Assembly (NCBI GenBank): GCA_009698815.1
Contig: WLPJ01000004.1
Location: forward strand, 1 to 64,000
Direction: 5' to 3'
From: Actinomycetota bacterium
GTDB lineage: Bacteria > Actinomycetota > Actinomycetes > Nanopelagicales > Nanopelagicaceae
Length of the DNA: 64,000 nucleotides
Shown here one piece after another: positions 37,967 through 46,323 of this stretch. The stretch's first letter is position 1. Every line of letters begins with the position of its first letter. The notes below the pieces were generated by a model. That model saw only the letters and a list, made by a program, of their open reading frames with translations, was not told the origin of the DNA and did no database searches. Both the position numbers and the translations under genes were made by a program.

Positions 37967-38002
37967 CAAAAGCCCCGTCGAATTTTCGGCGGGGCTTTTG
38001 CA
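37967..38002 (+). terminator. intrinsic terminator after glnA
   Basis: GCAAAAGCCCCG (37967-37978) pairs perfectly with CGGGGCTTTTGC (37991-38002); further inner pairs shorten the loop to about four bases. The A-tract on the left arm and T-tract on the right make it bidirectional in principle. It ends glnA 12 bases after the stop codon. Confidence 0.9.
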
Positions 38003-38023
38003 TTTTCTTGTACTCTTACCATC

Positions 38024-38833
38024 ATGCTCCTTGATATCTTGATCGCAATTTTCTTTCTCTTCATCGGGTTAGAGATAACATCGACGCTAAGCCACCCGAA
38101 GCAAATTCTTCTGCCTACCTTTGCAGCCCTTGGTGGAATGGTTGTACCTGCCGGAATATTTTTAGCGCTAAACCCAAACAGTCCAGCCTGGGCCACGGCA
38201 ATGCCCACGGATCTCGCACTAGCTCTTGGCGTTTTCGCACTCCTTGGGAAAGGCGCAAATCCGGCAGCCAGGATATTTCTCTTAACGTTGGCAGTTGCAG
38301 ATGATCTCTTCTCACTGATTGTTTTGGCAATTTTCTATGGTGACAAGTTAGACATCGCACATAGCGCTTCGACCCTAGGTGCTGCAGCAATTGGCGCAAC
38401 GTTGGCGCTTATTCCGAGATTTCCGGTTTCTCAAGTTATAGGTTTTCTCTCACCCATCTGCACTTTTTTTGTTGTGCCGGTCTACGTTATCTCTAAGTTA
38501 TCTCAAGGAATCTCAATCGAATCTCTTACGTCATCGACCGCTACATCACTGATTGCAGCGCGCGTTATAGGAAAAATTGTTGGTATAACTTTATTTGCTT
38601 GGCTTGCCGTAAAGATAAATCTGGCATATTTGCCAAAGGATCTTCACTTTACAGAAATTGCAGGTATTGGCGCCTTAGCTGGTATGGGTCTAACCGTTGC
38701 CTTAGTTATCTCAGAGGTGGCAATTGACAGTGAAATAGTTCAAGGTGAAGTTAAGGCAGGTCTGATAATTTCTGCAGTTATCTCAGGGCTAATTGGTTAT
38801 TTCTGGCTTAAGCGCTCTCTTGTTTTGAAATAG
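38024..38833 (+). CDS. nhaA: compact NhaA-like Na+/H+ antiporter
   Basis: 269 residues against about 390 for classic NhaA. Its first residues (DILIAIFFLFIGLE) align with residues about 70-83 of the E. coli protein, so helices 1-2 and the dimer hairpin are missing. A second gap of about 50-60 residues falls after residue 130, where the E. coli helix 7-8 part should be. Functional residues survive: Asp in PTDLALALG, the Asp pair in LAVADDLFSL, and the helix-10 Lys in RVIGKIVGITLFAWLA. There is no room for a longer start because the glnA terminator ends 21 bases upstream. Probably intact but reduced; activity unproven. Confidence 0.75.
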   Translation: MLLDILIAIFFLFIGLEITSTLSHPKQILLPTFAALGGMVVPAGIFLALNPNSPAWATAMPTDLALALGVFALLGKGANPAARIFLLTLAVADDLFSLIVLAIFYGDKLDIAHSASTLGAAAIGATLALIPRFPVSQVIGFLSPICTFFVVPVYVISKLSQGISIESLTSSTATSLIAARVIGKIVGITLFAWLAVKINLAYLPKDLHFTEIAGIGALAGMGLTVALVISEVAIDSEIVQGEVKAGLIISAVISGLIGYFWLKRSLVLK

Positions 38834-40220
38834 TAGAGCGCGATATCAAAAAGTGTCCGAGCGCACCGACAGTCAGGGCAAATAGCACTCCGACGTTTGC
38901 AAAAGCCCAAGGACCTTCTTTACCACCAATTAAAAATAGTAGGTAGCCCTGCCACGATAACCAACTAGCAAATGTATTGGTAACAAATCCCCAACCGACG
39001 ATTGATCCAATTGCCATAATTACAAGGGGGCGCCAATTCCAAATACCGTAACGACCGGAGGCAGAGAAAAGATCTGCTTCAACAAATGGCTTACGTCGCA
39101 GCAATACGTCAGTTACAAAAATTGCAGACCAGGTTGCGATTGGCACTCCAAGAGTGATCAAGAATCCCTGAAATGGAAAGAAGAAGTTATCGGCGACCCA
39201 AACTATATAAATGGTTCCGAGCAACATGATTGTGCCATCAACACTTGCCGCTACGTGACGCTTGATAGGAAGCCCAACAGATATCAGGGTTAGTCCGGAT
39301 GAATACAGATCCAGAATTGCGCCACCAACTAATCCTAAGATTGCGATTAGCGCAAAGATTGCCAAATACCATGTTGGAAGCAAGGTGGTAAGTGCACCAA
39401 TTGGATCCATTGCTATTGCATCCGCCAACTTTGGATCACTGCCGGCTAAAAGCGCACCGTATGTAACCAAACCAATTGGAACGATCGAGGCACCTAAAAC
39501 TGTCCAACCGACAACAGAGCGACTAGATGTTGTTCGCGGTAAGTAGCGTGAATAATCTGCAGCCGAATTCACCCAACCCAGCCCAATTCCGGTAATTCCA
39601 AAAATGAGTGCGCCAATAAATCCCTGCAAGTTTCCTGAAGGAATCGCAGAAACAGCGCTCCAATTTACTGAATCGACAGTCAGCGCGATATATGCAACTG
39701 TTGCTGCAACTGTAACTAGAGTTAAATACTTTTGTAAGCGCATGATTACACCGTGGCCAAGCACTCCCCCATAAATCGTCAAAGCCGCTGCGATAACAAA
39801 TCCGATCACCATTGCTAAATCACGATCTATATCTCCCAATCGGACCAAGATCGTGCCGGTGGCTAGCGTTGCCAAGGAAACCAGCACAGTTTCCCAACCA
39901 ACAAAGATTAAATAAGAGAGAAGACCAGGAACAATATTGCCCTTGATTCCAAAGGTGGCACGGGATAAAACCATGGTGGGAGCGTTAGATCTTTTGCCTG
40001 CAAGTGAACTAAAACCAACCAATAAAAATGAAAGTATCGTGCCAATAAAGGCCGCAGCAGTTGCTTGCCAAAATGAGATTCCGAATCCGAGAAAGAATGA
40101 ACCGTATGACAGAGCAAGAAGTGAAACATTTGCCCCACACCATGGCCAGAAGAGAGATGATGCCTTTCCGATGCGCTCAGACTCGGAAATGACATTAGTT
40201 CCATTTAATTCTGGGTTCAA
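38808..40220 (-). CDS. NCS1-family nucleobase permease (cytosine/purine type)
   Basis: 470-residue membrane protein with about twelve helices of the NCS1 (purine-cytosine permease) family. Features: the N-terminal segment FWPWCGANVSLLALSYGS, the SSLAGKRSNAPTMVLSRATFG motif and the GITGIGLGWVNSAADYSRYLPR motif. Likely imports cytosine, allantoin or related bases with a cation. Overlaps the SulP gene by four bases, so the two are translated from one message. Its 3' end overlaps nhaA by 26 bases. Confidence 0.88.
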   Translation of the reverse strand: MNPELNGTNVISESERIGKASSLFWPWCGANVSLLALSYGSFFLGFGISFWQATAAAFIGTILSFLLVGFSSLAGKRSNAPTMVLSRATFGIKGNIVPGLLSYLIFVGWETVLVSLATLATGTILVRLGDIDRDLAMVIGFVIAAALTIYGGVLGHGVIMRLQKYLTLVTVAATVAYIALTVDSVNWSAVSAIPSGNLQGFIGALIFGITGIGLGWVNSAADYSRYLPRTTSSRSVVGWTVLGASIVPIGLVTYGALLAGSDPKLADAIAMDPIGALTTLLPTWYLAIFALIAILGLVGGAILDLYSSGLTLISVGLPIKRHVAASVDGTIMLLGTIYIVWVADNFFFPFQGFLITLGVPIATWSAIFVTDVLLRRKPFVEADLFSASGRYGIWNWRPLVIMAIGSIVGWGFVTNTFASWLSWQGYLLFLIGGKEGPWAFANVGVLFALTVGALGHFLISRSTISKQESA

Positions 40221-41488
40221 TCTTTTCTACCTTTGCTTATTTTATTCATCGCAACTGTGGCGAAGTGCGCAAGAATACCAATAACAATTCCCCAGATTAA
40301 GTCAATAAATAGGGTAACTAGCGCGGTGATTATTAACACCATCGCTTCCGCTTTTGTGGTTCTTAGAGATTCGGCAATAGCTGCTGGATTTAATATGCGA
40401 TAGCTGATGCCAATTAAAACGCCCGCAATTGCTGCAGTTGGAATCGCGCTAATAATTGGTGCCAGAATGAAAACAACTATAAGCAAAGTCATGGAATGAA
40501 AGACGGCTGCAATTCTAGTTTTCGCGCCACTTCTAACATTGACACTGGTTCTTGCAATCGCACCAGTTGCCGGCATGCCACCAAAGAGCGAGGCACCAAT
40601 AGTTGCAAGTCCCTGACCGATTAACTCTTTATTGGGTGAATATTTAGCTGTGCCTTTGGCATGAACCATTCCATCTGCGACTCTGGCTGAAAGAAGGGAT
40701 TCGATCGCGGCCAAGACTGCGATTAAAAAAGCGGGCAGAACTAGAAACTTGAAATCTTCAAAGGCAATATCACCACCGGCCCATGTGCCTACGGAACGTG
40801 GAATTTCTCCAATCGTGTGAACTGAAATGTTGAAGATATTTACAACTAGCGTAGTTACCAAAATGGAAACGGCACTTGCTGGTATATAGATTTTGAAACC
40901 AAAATTTCTCGATAACTTCGGATAAGTGAATTTGATAACCAGTGTTAGTGCGACCACGGCTATAGATTGCCAGTGCATCCCAATTTCCAGAGCGCTACGC
41001 AAGGTTTGATAAGCAATCGGCACCGTCTTATCACCATCTGCTTTATCAATTTCTAGAGCGAGTGGAAGTTGTTGCAATGCAATAACAATTGCAATTCCAA
41101 CTGTGAAACCCTCGACAACCGCCCATGGAACTTTATTCATGATCGTTCCCAAGCGCAGCGCGGCAGCGATAAGTACGAAGACTCCAGCCAGCAGTCCCAA
41201 CGCGGGTATTGCCTTAACGCCATATTTCGAAACTATTGGAATCAGAACTACAGTCATTGCTCCAGTGGGACCGCTAACTTGATAGCGAGAGCCGCCAAAC
41301 AAGGCTGCGACCAAGCCAGCGATGATCGCAGTTGTCAGTCCAGCGGCGGCGCTCATGCCAGTTGTGACAGCAAATCCCAGCGCCAACGGTAGAGCAACAA
41401 TTGCCACTGTTAAGCCTGCGACTAGGTCATTATTTAGATCAGAGCGATTGGCGGGAAAGTCATTTCTAGATAAATAAGAAATGCGCAT
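40217..41488 (-). CDS. SulP-family anion transporter without STAS domain
   Basis: 423 residues. N-terminal DLVAGLTVAIVALPLALGFA and the substrate-site segment SRYQVSGPTGAMTVVLIPIV are typical of SulP/SLC26 transporters (sulfate, bicarbonate or dicarboxylate). The chain stops soon after the last helix (residue about 420), so the cytoplasmic STAS domain of usual members (550+ residues) is absent. First gene of a pair with the NCS1 permease. Substrate is not assignable. Confidence 0.88.
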   Translation of the reverse strand: MRISYLSRNDFPANRSDLNNDLVAGLTVAIVALPLALGFAVTTGMSAAAGLTTAIIAGLVAALFGGSRYQVSGPTGAMTVVLIPIVSKYGVKAIPALGLLAGVFVLIAAALRLGTIMNKVPWAVVEGFTVGIAIVIALQQLPLALEIDKADGDKTVPIAYQTLRSALEIGMHWQSIAVVALTLVIKFTYPKLSRNFGFKIYIPASAVSILVTTLVVNIFNISVHTIGEIPRSVGTWAGGDIAFEDFKFLVLPAFLIAVLAAIESLLSARVADGMVHAKGTAKYSPNKELIGQGLATIGASLFGGMPATGAIARTSVNVRSGAKTRIAAVFHSMTLLIVVFILAPIISAIPTAAIAGVLIGISYRILNPAAIAESLRTTKAEAMVLIITALVTLFIDLIWGIVIGILAHFATVAMNKISKGRKD

Positions 41489-41508
41489 ATCTGCATCTTA
41501 GTTCGTAT

Positions 41509-42207
41509 TCAAGTAATAAGACCGTAGGAGCTGAACTCATTTACTAGCGTAAATCCAACTTTCTCATACGCTCGTTTAGCGCTGACATTCAAAGCAAATA
41601 CGCCTAAACCGACATGTGATATTCCCTGCGCTGCAACTGATGTCAACATTTCGGTCACCAATTCCTGAGCCAGTCCTCTACCTCGGTAATCACTATGTGT
41701 TGCAATCGATGCGAACATAACCTGTCCCGTGCGCCACTTAACTAAAGCGCCGACAGAGACAAGCTGGCCATCGATTCTTTTCCCACCCCATAAAATAACT
41801 TCATCATTTCCCGGCCAAACGGAAGATTTACGAGCATGCCCCTTCAGCAACTCTGTTATCTCTGACTCATCTGTACAAATCTCGGCCTGTTTACCTGAAC
41901 TGAAAGAGTCAGTATCTATTGAATAGAAATCCCAATTTACGCGATGTACATATTTTGTGAGGTCTACCTTTACATTTAACGTTGTAGAAAGACGATCACA
42001 GGGAAGAATTACAGGATCATTACCAAGTGCCATGGCAAATATGGATCCGTCTTCATCGGCAACCGAGAAACTTAAGTTTTCATCACCTACATGAGCAGTG
42101 ATGAACCGTTGCTCAGGAGCGTAGGTGGTAAAGGTTTCTAGGTCACTCGCGCGGTGTTTAAGTGAATTTAGTACCTTGGCGTAATTATTAGTCGAGGAAG
42201 AAGTCAA
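41509..42207 (-). CDS. GNAT-family acetyltransferase
   Basis: About 232 residues if started at TTG 42207; the open frame runs on to 42291 inside the SDR gene and its start is unsure. The GNAT fold is in the C-terminal half: SIATHSDYRGRGLAQELVTEML is the acetyl-CoA motif A, followed by GLGVFALNVSAKRAYEKVGFT motif B. The N-terminal half (about 1-110) is not recognised. Follows the SDR on the minus strand, overlapping its end by about 20 bases. Substrate unknown. Confidence 0.75.
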   Translation of the reverse strand: MTSSSTNNYAKVLNSLKHRASDLETFTTYAPEQRFITAHVGDENLSFSVADEDGSIFAMALGNDPVILPCDRLSTTLNVKVDLTKYVHRVNWDFYSIDTDSFSSGKQAEICTDESEITELLKGHARKSSVWPGNDEVILWGGKRIDGQLVSVGALVKWRTGQVMFASIATHSDYRGRGLAQELVTEMLTSVAAQGISHVGLGVFALNVSAKRAYEKVGFTLVNEFSSYGLIT

Positions 42208-43030
42208 GAAGAAAATCCGTTGTTCCGGGAACCACAGAATACTTTTCCAGATCCGTAACTCCAACTGACGCCAACACCTCATCATCAACAAAGAAGTTTC
42301 CGGTGCAATCCTTTGATGCGCGATTTAAAATTACATATGCAGCATCTGCCAAAATCTCTGGCGTACGACATGTTGCAGTGTCAATGCCCGGAATCATCTG
42401 CAGCGCAGCAGTATCAATGGCCGTGCGTGGCCAGAGCGCATTTACTGCAATCCCGGTCTTGCGAAATTCCTCGGACATTCCCAAAACGCACATCGACATT
42501 CCATACTTTGCCATCGTGTAGGCAACGTGATTTTGGAACCATTTTGCCTTCATCGATAGCGGTGGAGATAGAGTCAAAATATGTGGGTTACGCCCAGCTT
42601 CAGCCGATGCGCGCAAGTGCGGGATCGCTGCTTGCGAGGTGAGAAAAGTGCCGCGCACATTTACATCAAACATCAAATCAAAGCGCTTGGCCGGAGTTGC
42701 TTCAGTGGGCGTTAAATTTATTGCGCTGGCATTGTTGATCAAGATATCTATACCGCCGAAGGTTTCAGCAGCTTGCGATACCGCAGCAGCGATTTGTGCC
42801 TCATCGCGTAAATCGCATTGGATCGGCAACGCCGTTCCACCTGCAGCGCGAATTTCTTCAGCCGCCGAATGAATAGTGCCTGGCAACTTTGGATTTGGAT
42901 CAGATGTCTTTGCGGCAATTGCAACAGATGCACCGTCGCGCGCTGCTCGCAAAGCGATAGCTAAGCCAATTCCGCGAGAGCCGCCAGTGATAAATATCTT
43001 CTTGCCAGATAGGTCTCCAGTGATTGTCAT
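42188..43030 (-). CDS. short-chain dehydrogenase, HSDL2-like
   Basis: 280-residue SDR. NAD(P) site TGGSRGIGLAIALRAA, INNASAI, and catalytic Tyr-x-x-x-Lys in HVAYTMAKYGMSM. The segment AKTSDPNPKLPGTIHSAAEEI marks the hydroxysteroid-dehydrogenase-like-2 (HSDL2) group, tied to fatty-acid or acyl-CoA metabolism. The preceding enoyl-CoA hydratase gene overlaps it by one base, supporting such a role. Confidence 0.85.
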   Translation of the reverse strand: MTITGDLSGKKIFITGGSRGIGLAIALRAARDGASVAIAAKTSDPNPKLPGTIHSAAEEIRAAGGTALPIQCDLRDEAQIAAAVSQAAETFGGIDILINNASAINLTPTEATPAKRFDLMFDVNVRGTFLTSQAAIPHLRASAEAGRNPHILTLSPPLSMKAKWFQNHVAYTMAKYGMSMCVLGMSEEFRKTGIAVNALWPRTAIDTAALQMIPGIDTATCRTPEILADAAYVILNRASKDCTGNFFVDDEVLASVGVTDLEKYSVVPGTTDFLLDFFLD

Positions 43031-43773
43031 TACTTACCTTTCCTTGCCATAAAGTTCATAAACGCTTCCATCGCTTCATCTGATTGCAGGGCAAGTGAGA
43101 AGAGTTCAAACTCTGCTTTCATGACTGCTGCAACAGAGTCATGTTTGCTCGCCTTCAACAAGGCCTTTGTATTTATCATTGCTTGTGGTGGATTCTGCGC
43201 AATTTGATTCGCTATTTCTAGCGCCTCGCGAAGTGGGTCAGAAGCAATTGATGCAACCAGTCCCATAGTTTGCGCACTTTCGGCGTCAAAACTTTCCCCG
43301 GTAAAGAAAATTTTGGCAGCCCTTTGATACCCAACCAAAAGAGGAAATAGATAGCTTGAACCTGCCTCTGGGACTAAGCCCAGGGATGCAAATGGCATCG
43401 AGAATTTCGCACTGGGTGCTGCTATCACAACGTCACAATGCAGGAGCATTGTTGTTCCGACGCCGACGGCATTTCCTTTTACGGCAGCGATCAGTGGCTT
43501 GGGAAATTCGAGTAGCGAACCAAGGAAGCGCGCCACATCGCTATCTTGACCAGTTGGTGGGTTGGCTAAGAAATCTGCGATGTCATTGCCGGCGGTGAAA
43601 TGATCGCCTTCACTGGTCAGAATCACTGCTCTGACTCCAAAGTCGCCGGCTGCCTCATTTAGACCAGTTGCAAGTCCGGCATACATCTCGCGAGTAAGCG
43701 CATTCATTTTCGTTGGACGGTTGAATGTAAGTATCTGAACTTCGCCTTCGCGGCGGCTGTTGATTTCGGCCAT
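43030..43773 (-). CDS. enoyl-CoA hydratase/isomerase family protein
   Basis: 247-residue crotonase-fold protein. Oxyanion-hole motifs TAGNDIADF (about 57-65) and AVKGNAVGVGTTMLLHCDV (about 98-116). The usual hydratase glutamates are not both evident: the second oxyanion segment is followed by ASLGLVPEAGSS with one glutamate, as in delta3-delta2 isomerases and similar members. First gene of the minus-strand ECH-SDR-GNAT operon. Confidence 0.85.
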   Translation of the reverse strand: MAEINSRREGEVQILTFNRPTKMNALTREMYAGLATGLNEAAGDFGVRAVILTSEGDHFTAGNDIADFLANPPTGQDSDVARFLGSLLEFPKPLIAAVKGNAVGVGTTMLLHCDVVIAAPSAKFSMPFASLGLVPEAGSSYLFPLLVGYQRAAKIFFTGESFDAESAQTMGLVASIASDPLREALEIANQIAQNPPQAMINTKALLKASKHDSVAAVMKAEFELFSLALQSDEAMEAFMNFMARKGK

Positions 43774-43805
43774 TCGCGCATCGTACTGGTTGGTAGCCTC
43801 TCAGG

Positions 43806-43829
43806 AAAGGAGCACAATGAAAGGAGCAC
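43806..43829 (+). repeat. tandem AAAGGAGCAC repeat with ribosome-site character
   Basis: AAAGGAGCAC occurs at 43806-43815 and again at 43820-43829. The first copy acts as a ribosome site for the tiny ORF at 43817; the second lies inside it. Confidence 0.5.
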
Positions 43830-43876
43830 TACGGGAGTGGCGGAGAGGCCAACATGGCACCAGAGAGAATTCTTAA
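43817..43876 (+). CDS. possible 19-residue leader peptide
   Basis: ATG at 43817 follows GGAAAGGAG at short distance and opens a 19-codon frame, rich in Arg and Gly, that ends at TAA 43874-43876. It overlaps the start of the LuxR-type gene (43854) in another frame. This could couple translation or sense arginine/charged-tRNA state; equally it may be chance. Confidence 0.25.
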   Translation: MKGALREWRRGQHGTRENS

Positions 43877-44174
43877 CACACGCGAACTTAATCCATTCGA
43901 AAAATTAGTCTTGGGACTACTCTGCGAAGGTAAAACTAATTCAGCGATCGCTCGCCTGACTTCGCATAATGAAAAAGTAATTGAGAATACGGTCAGTCGC
44001 ACAGCCAGAGCGTTCAATATTAAATCTGATCCAGATACGAATATGCGTGTGCTGCTGGCGCTAACATTTCGCACACATTACGGCGACGCCGCCATCGAGC
44101 ACCTAAGCGTTACCTGTTCACATTTGGAAGAAGATGAAGAAGGTCGAAAACTTTGCGATGGCGAAAATCATTAG
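43854..44174 (+). CDS. stand-alone LuxR/NarL-type helix-turn-helix protein
   Basis: 106 residues. Residues about 10-70 (LNPFEKLVLGLLCEGKTNSAIAR and VIENTVSRTARAFNI) match the DNA-binding helices of LuxR/FixJ regulators. No receiver or ligand domain is present; the C-terminal 35 residues are acidic with two Cys (CSHLEEDEEGRKLC). Ribosome site GGAGAGG five bases before the ATG. It stands between the divergent ECH operon and the uracil permease gene. A target is not known. Confidence 0.75.
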   Translation: MAPERILNTRELNPFEKLVLGLLCEGKTNSAIARLTSHNEKVIENTVSRTARAFNIKSDPDTNMRVLLALTFRTHYGDAAIEHLSVTCSHLEEDEEGRKLCDGENH

Positions 44175-44328
44175 ATAAAAAGAGTTAGCGAGGTGGGTTT
44201 TTTGCGACTCGCCCATAAATGACCCGCTAGAAGGGCCAACCATAGACGTACCCTTATTAACACTTCCCTTCAATAAGTGCTCACATTCGGTGATCGCTCT
44301 CGTAGTAACTTATTTGGAAAGGTTTAAC

Positions 44329-45597
44329 ATGTCGTTACTCTCTTGGAAACTTCATGGAAACGGAAAATCTGTTTCTGCAGGTGCAGTTGTATCTACTGAT
44401 GAAAGATTGAGTTGGCCGCGAACTGTTGGTGTTGGTCTACAACATATCGCCGCAATGTTCGGCGCAACCTTCCTGGTTCCAATCATCACTGGATTCCCAC
44501 CAACGACTACTCTCTTTTTCTCAGGAATTGGAACAATTCTCTTCTTGATCATTACCGGAAACAAAGTTCCTAGCTATTTAGGATCATCTTTTGCATTCCT
44601 TGGCCCAATAGGCGCTGCTGTTGCATCTGCTGGTGCAGGTGGCGGAATGGCCGCAGCCCTTGGCGGAATCGTCTTCACCGGTGTCGTTCTAGCGCTAGTT
44701 GGTCTGGCGGTTCGTGCCGCTGGAATTGGCTGGATCAACTGGCTGTTACCTCCAGTAGTAACCGGAACCATCGTTATGGTTATTGGTTTTAATTTAGCGG
44801 GAGCTGCCAAAGGTAACTTCACTAAAGATCCACTAATTGCAATAATCACTCTGGCAAGCATCGGATTGATCGGTGTACTTTCCCGTGGCTTTATGAGTCG
44901 CATCAGCATCTTCCTAGGTTTAGTAGTCGGCTACGTAGTCGCATTCGCCATGGGTGATGTAGACACAAAGGGAATTTCGGCAGCCGCTTGGTTTGATACA
45001 CCAACCTTTACTACGCCAACTTTCAGCATGAATGTAATGATCCTTTTCTTGCCTGTTGTCTTGGTTTTAATCGCCGAGAATGTCGGTCACGTTAAAGCGG
45101 TGGCTGCTATGACTGGAAAAGATCTAGATGACCAGATGGGAAATGCCTTGATGGCAGATGGAGTTGCAACAACCCTCGCCGGTTTCGGTGGCGGTTCTGG
45201 AACAACTACTTATGCGGAAAACATCGGTGTAATGGCGGCGACCAAGGTTTATTCAACTGCTGCATATTGGATAGCCGGTGCGGGAGCAGTCTTGCTATCG
45301 CTTTCACCAAAATTCGGCGCAGTTCTAAGCGCTACGCCAGCTGGTGCACTCGGTGGAGTTTCCACTGCTTTGTTTGGAATGATTGGAATCTTGGGTGCAC
45401 GAATTTGGATTGAATCTCGTGTTGATTTCTCAAATTCCACAAACCTACTAGTAGCTGCATCAGCGCTAATTATCGGAATCGCAGATTACTCATGGACACG
45501 TGGTGATTACACTTTCACGGGAATCGTAAACTCAACACTAGTTGCTGTAATCGGATATCGCGTATTGCACGCAATTTCTGAGGCTCGCAGCAAATAA
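44329..45597 (+). CDS. uraA: uracil permease (NCS2/UraA type)
   Basis: About 422 residues, start at ATG 44329 with GGAAAGG six bases upstream. Motifs of UraA: GLQHIAAMFGATFLVP, VPSYLGSSFAFLGP, and the substrate-binding glutamates in IAENVGHVKAV and TTTYAENIGVMAATKVYS. Fourteen-helix NCS2 fold; takes up uracil (possibly xanthine) with protons. Preceded by a 154-base region in which I see a five-base-stem hairpin (44188-44212) but no known riboswitch. Followed by a strong terminator. Confidence 0.88.
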   Translation: MSLLSWKLHGNGKSVSAGAVVSTDERLSWPRTVGVGLQHIAAMFGATFLVPIITGFPPTTTLFFSGIGTILFLIITGNKVPSYLGSSFAFLGPIGAAVASAGAGGGMAAALGGIVFTGVVLALVGLAVRAAGIGWINWLLPPVVTGTIVMVIGFNLAGAAKGNFTKDPLIAIITLASIGLIGVLSRGFMSRISIFLGLVVGYVVAFAMGDVDTKGISAAAWFDTPTFTTPTFSMNVMILFLPVVLVLIAENVGHVKAVAAMTGKDLDDQMGNALMADGVATTLAGFGGGSGTTTYAENIGVMAATKVYSTAAYWIAGAGAVLLSLSPKFGAVLSATPAGALGGVSTALFGMIGILGARIWIESRVDFSNSTNLLVAASALIIGIADYSWTRGDYTFTGIVNSTLVAVIGYRVLHAISEARSK

Positions 45598-45615
45598 CCA
45601 AAGCAAGTCTGTAGC

Positions 45616-45641
45616 GAAGGGGCGGATTATTCCGCCCCTTC
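45616..45641 (+). terminator. intrinsic terminator after uraA
   Basis: GAAGGGGCGGA (45616-45626), four-base loop, TCCGCCCCTTC (45631-45641): perfect 11-base stem followed by TGCATTTTCT. It lies 18 bases after the uraA stop. Confidence 0.9.
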
Positions 45642-45669
45642 TGCATTTTCTACCTAGTACTATTTTCCG

Positions 45670-46323
45670 ATGGTCATACCCAGCCGCATCATTGAATACA
45701 TAATCGCGGCAATGATAATTATTTTGGCGCCCGGGCCAAGTGTTCTATTCGTTATTGCTAGAGCCATTGCATGGGGCAGAAAAATTGCCGTCTTCACTGT
45801 CGCCGGAAATGTAACTGGAGCATTTGTGCTTTCATCTTTGGTCGCATTTGGGTTGGGACCAATTCTTTCAAGTTCAGAGTTAGCTTACTCGGCTGTGCAA
45901 TGGGGTGGTGGTGGATACCTCGTCTATCTTGGAATCTCTGCGATACGCGCCCGCAAAATTCATGCTGCAGATATGCGCAACCAAGGTGGCAGCGTTCCAA
46001 CATTTTGGCGATCAGTGCGCGATGGTTTCTGGGTTGGAGCGTTAAATCCCAAAGGGCTAGTTTTCTATGCCGCTGTTCTGCCACAGTTTGTGGATATTGA
46101 ACGTGGGCATGTGACTTCACAACTCTTACTACTTGGCGCTCTCTTTTCGATTTTGGCATTTATCTCAGATGGTACTTGGGGCTTACTAGCCGGAACTGCG
46201 CGTGCGTGGCTGGCAAGTGATGAGAAGCGATTAGAAAACTTAAGGTCAACTGGTGGAATAGTGATGATTACCTTGGGTCTGTTGGTGATTGCGTCAGCGG
46301 TGCGTGATTTAATCACCACATGA
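45670..46323 (+). CDS. LysE-family amino acid exporter
   Basis: 217-residue membrane protein with six hydrophobic segments. The N-terminal ILAPGPSVLFVIARAIAWGRK and the GGGYLVYLGISAIRAR segment are family marks (LysE/RhtB). Exports an amino acid or metabolite; substrate unknown. Its 3' end overlaps the nuclease gene by four bases. Confidence 0.88.
   Translation: MVIPSRIIEYIIAAMIIILAPGPSVLFVIARAIAWGRKIAVFTVAGNVTGAFVLSSLVAFGLGPILSSSELAYSAVQWGGGGYLVYLGISAIRARKIHAADMRNQGGSVPTFWRSVRDGFWVGALNPKGLVFYAAVLPQFVDIERGHVTSQLLLLGALFSILAFISDGTWGLLAGTARAWLASDEKRLENLRSTGGIVMITLGLLVIASAVRDLITT

Noticed and set aside
43831-43853. tRNA-Ser/Leu-like start (GGGAGTGGCGGAGAGGCC)
   Set aside because: Looks like a tRNA 5' end at first, but no anticodon arm, T arm or matching acceptor strand follows; it is the ribosome-site region of the LuxR-type gene.
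44188-44212. Hairpin after the LuxR-type gene as a terminator
   Set aside because: Only a five-base stem and the T-run lies in the loop, not after the stem.
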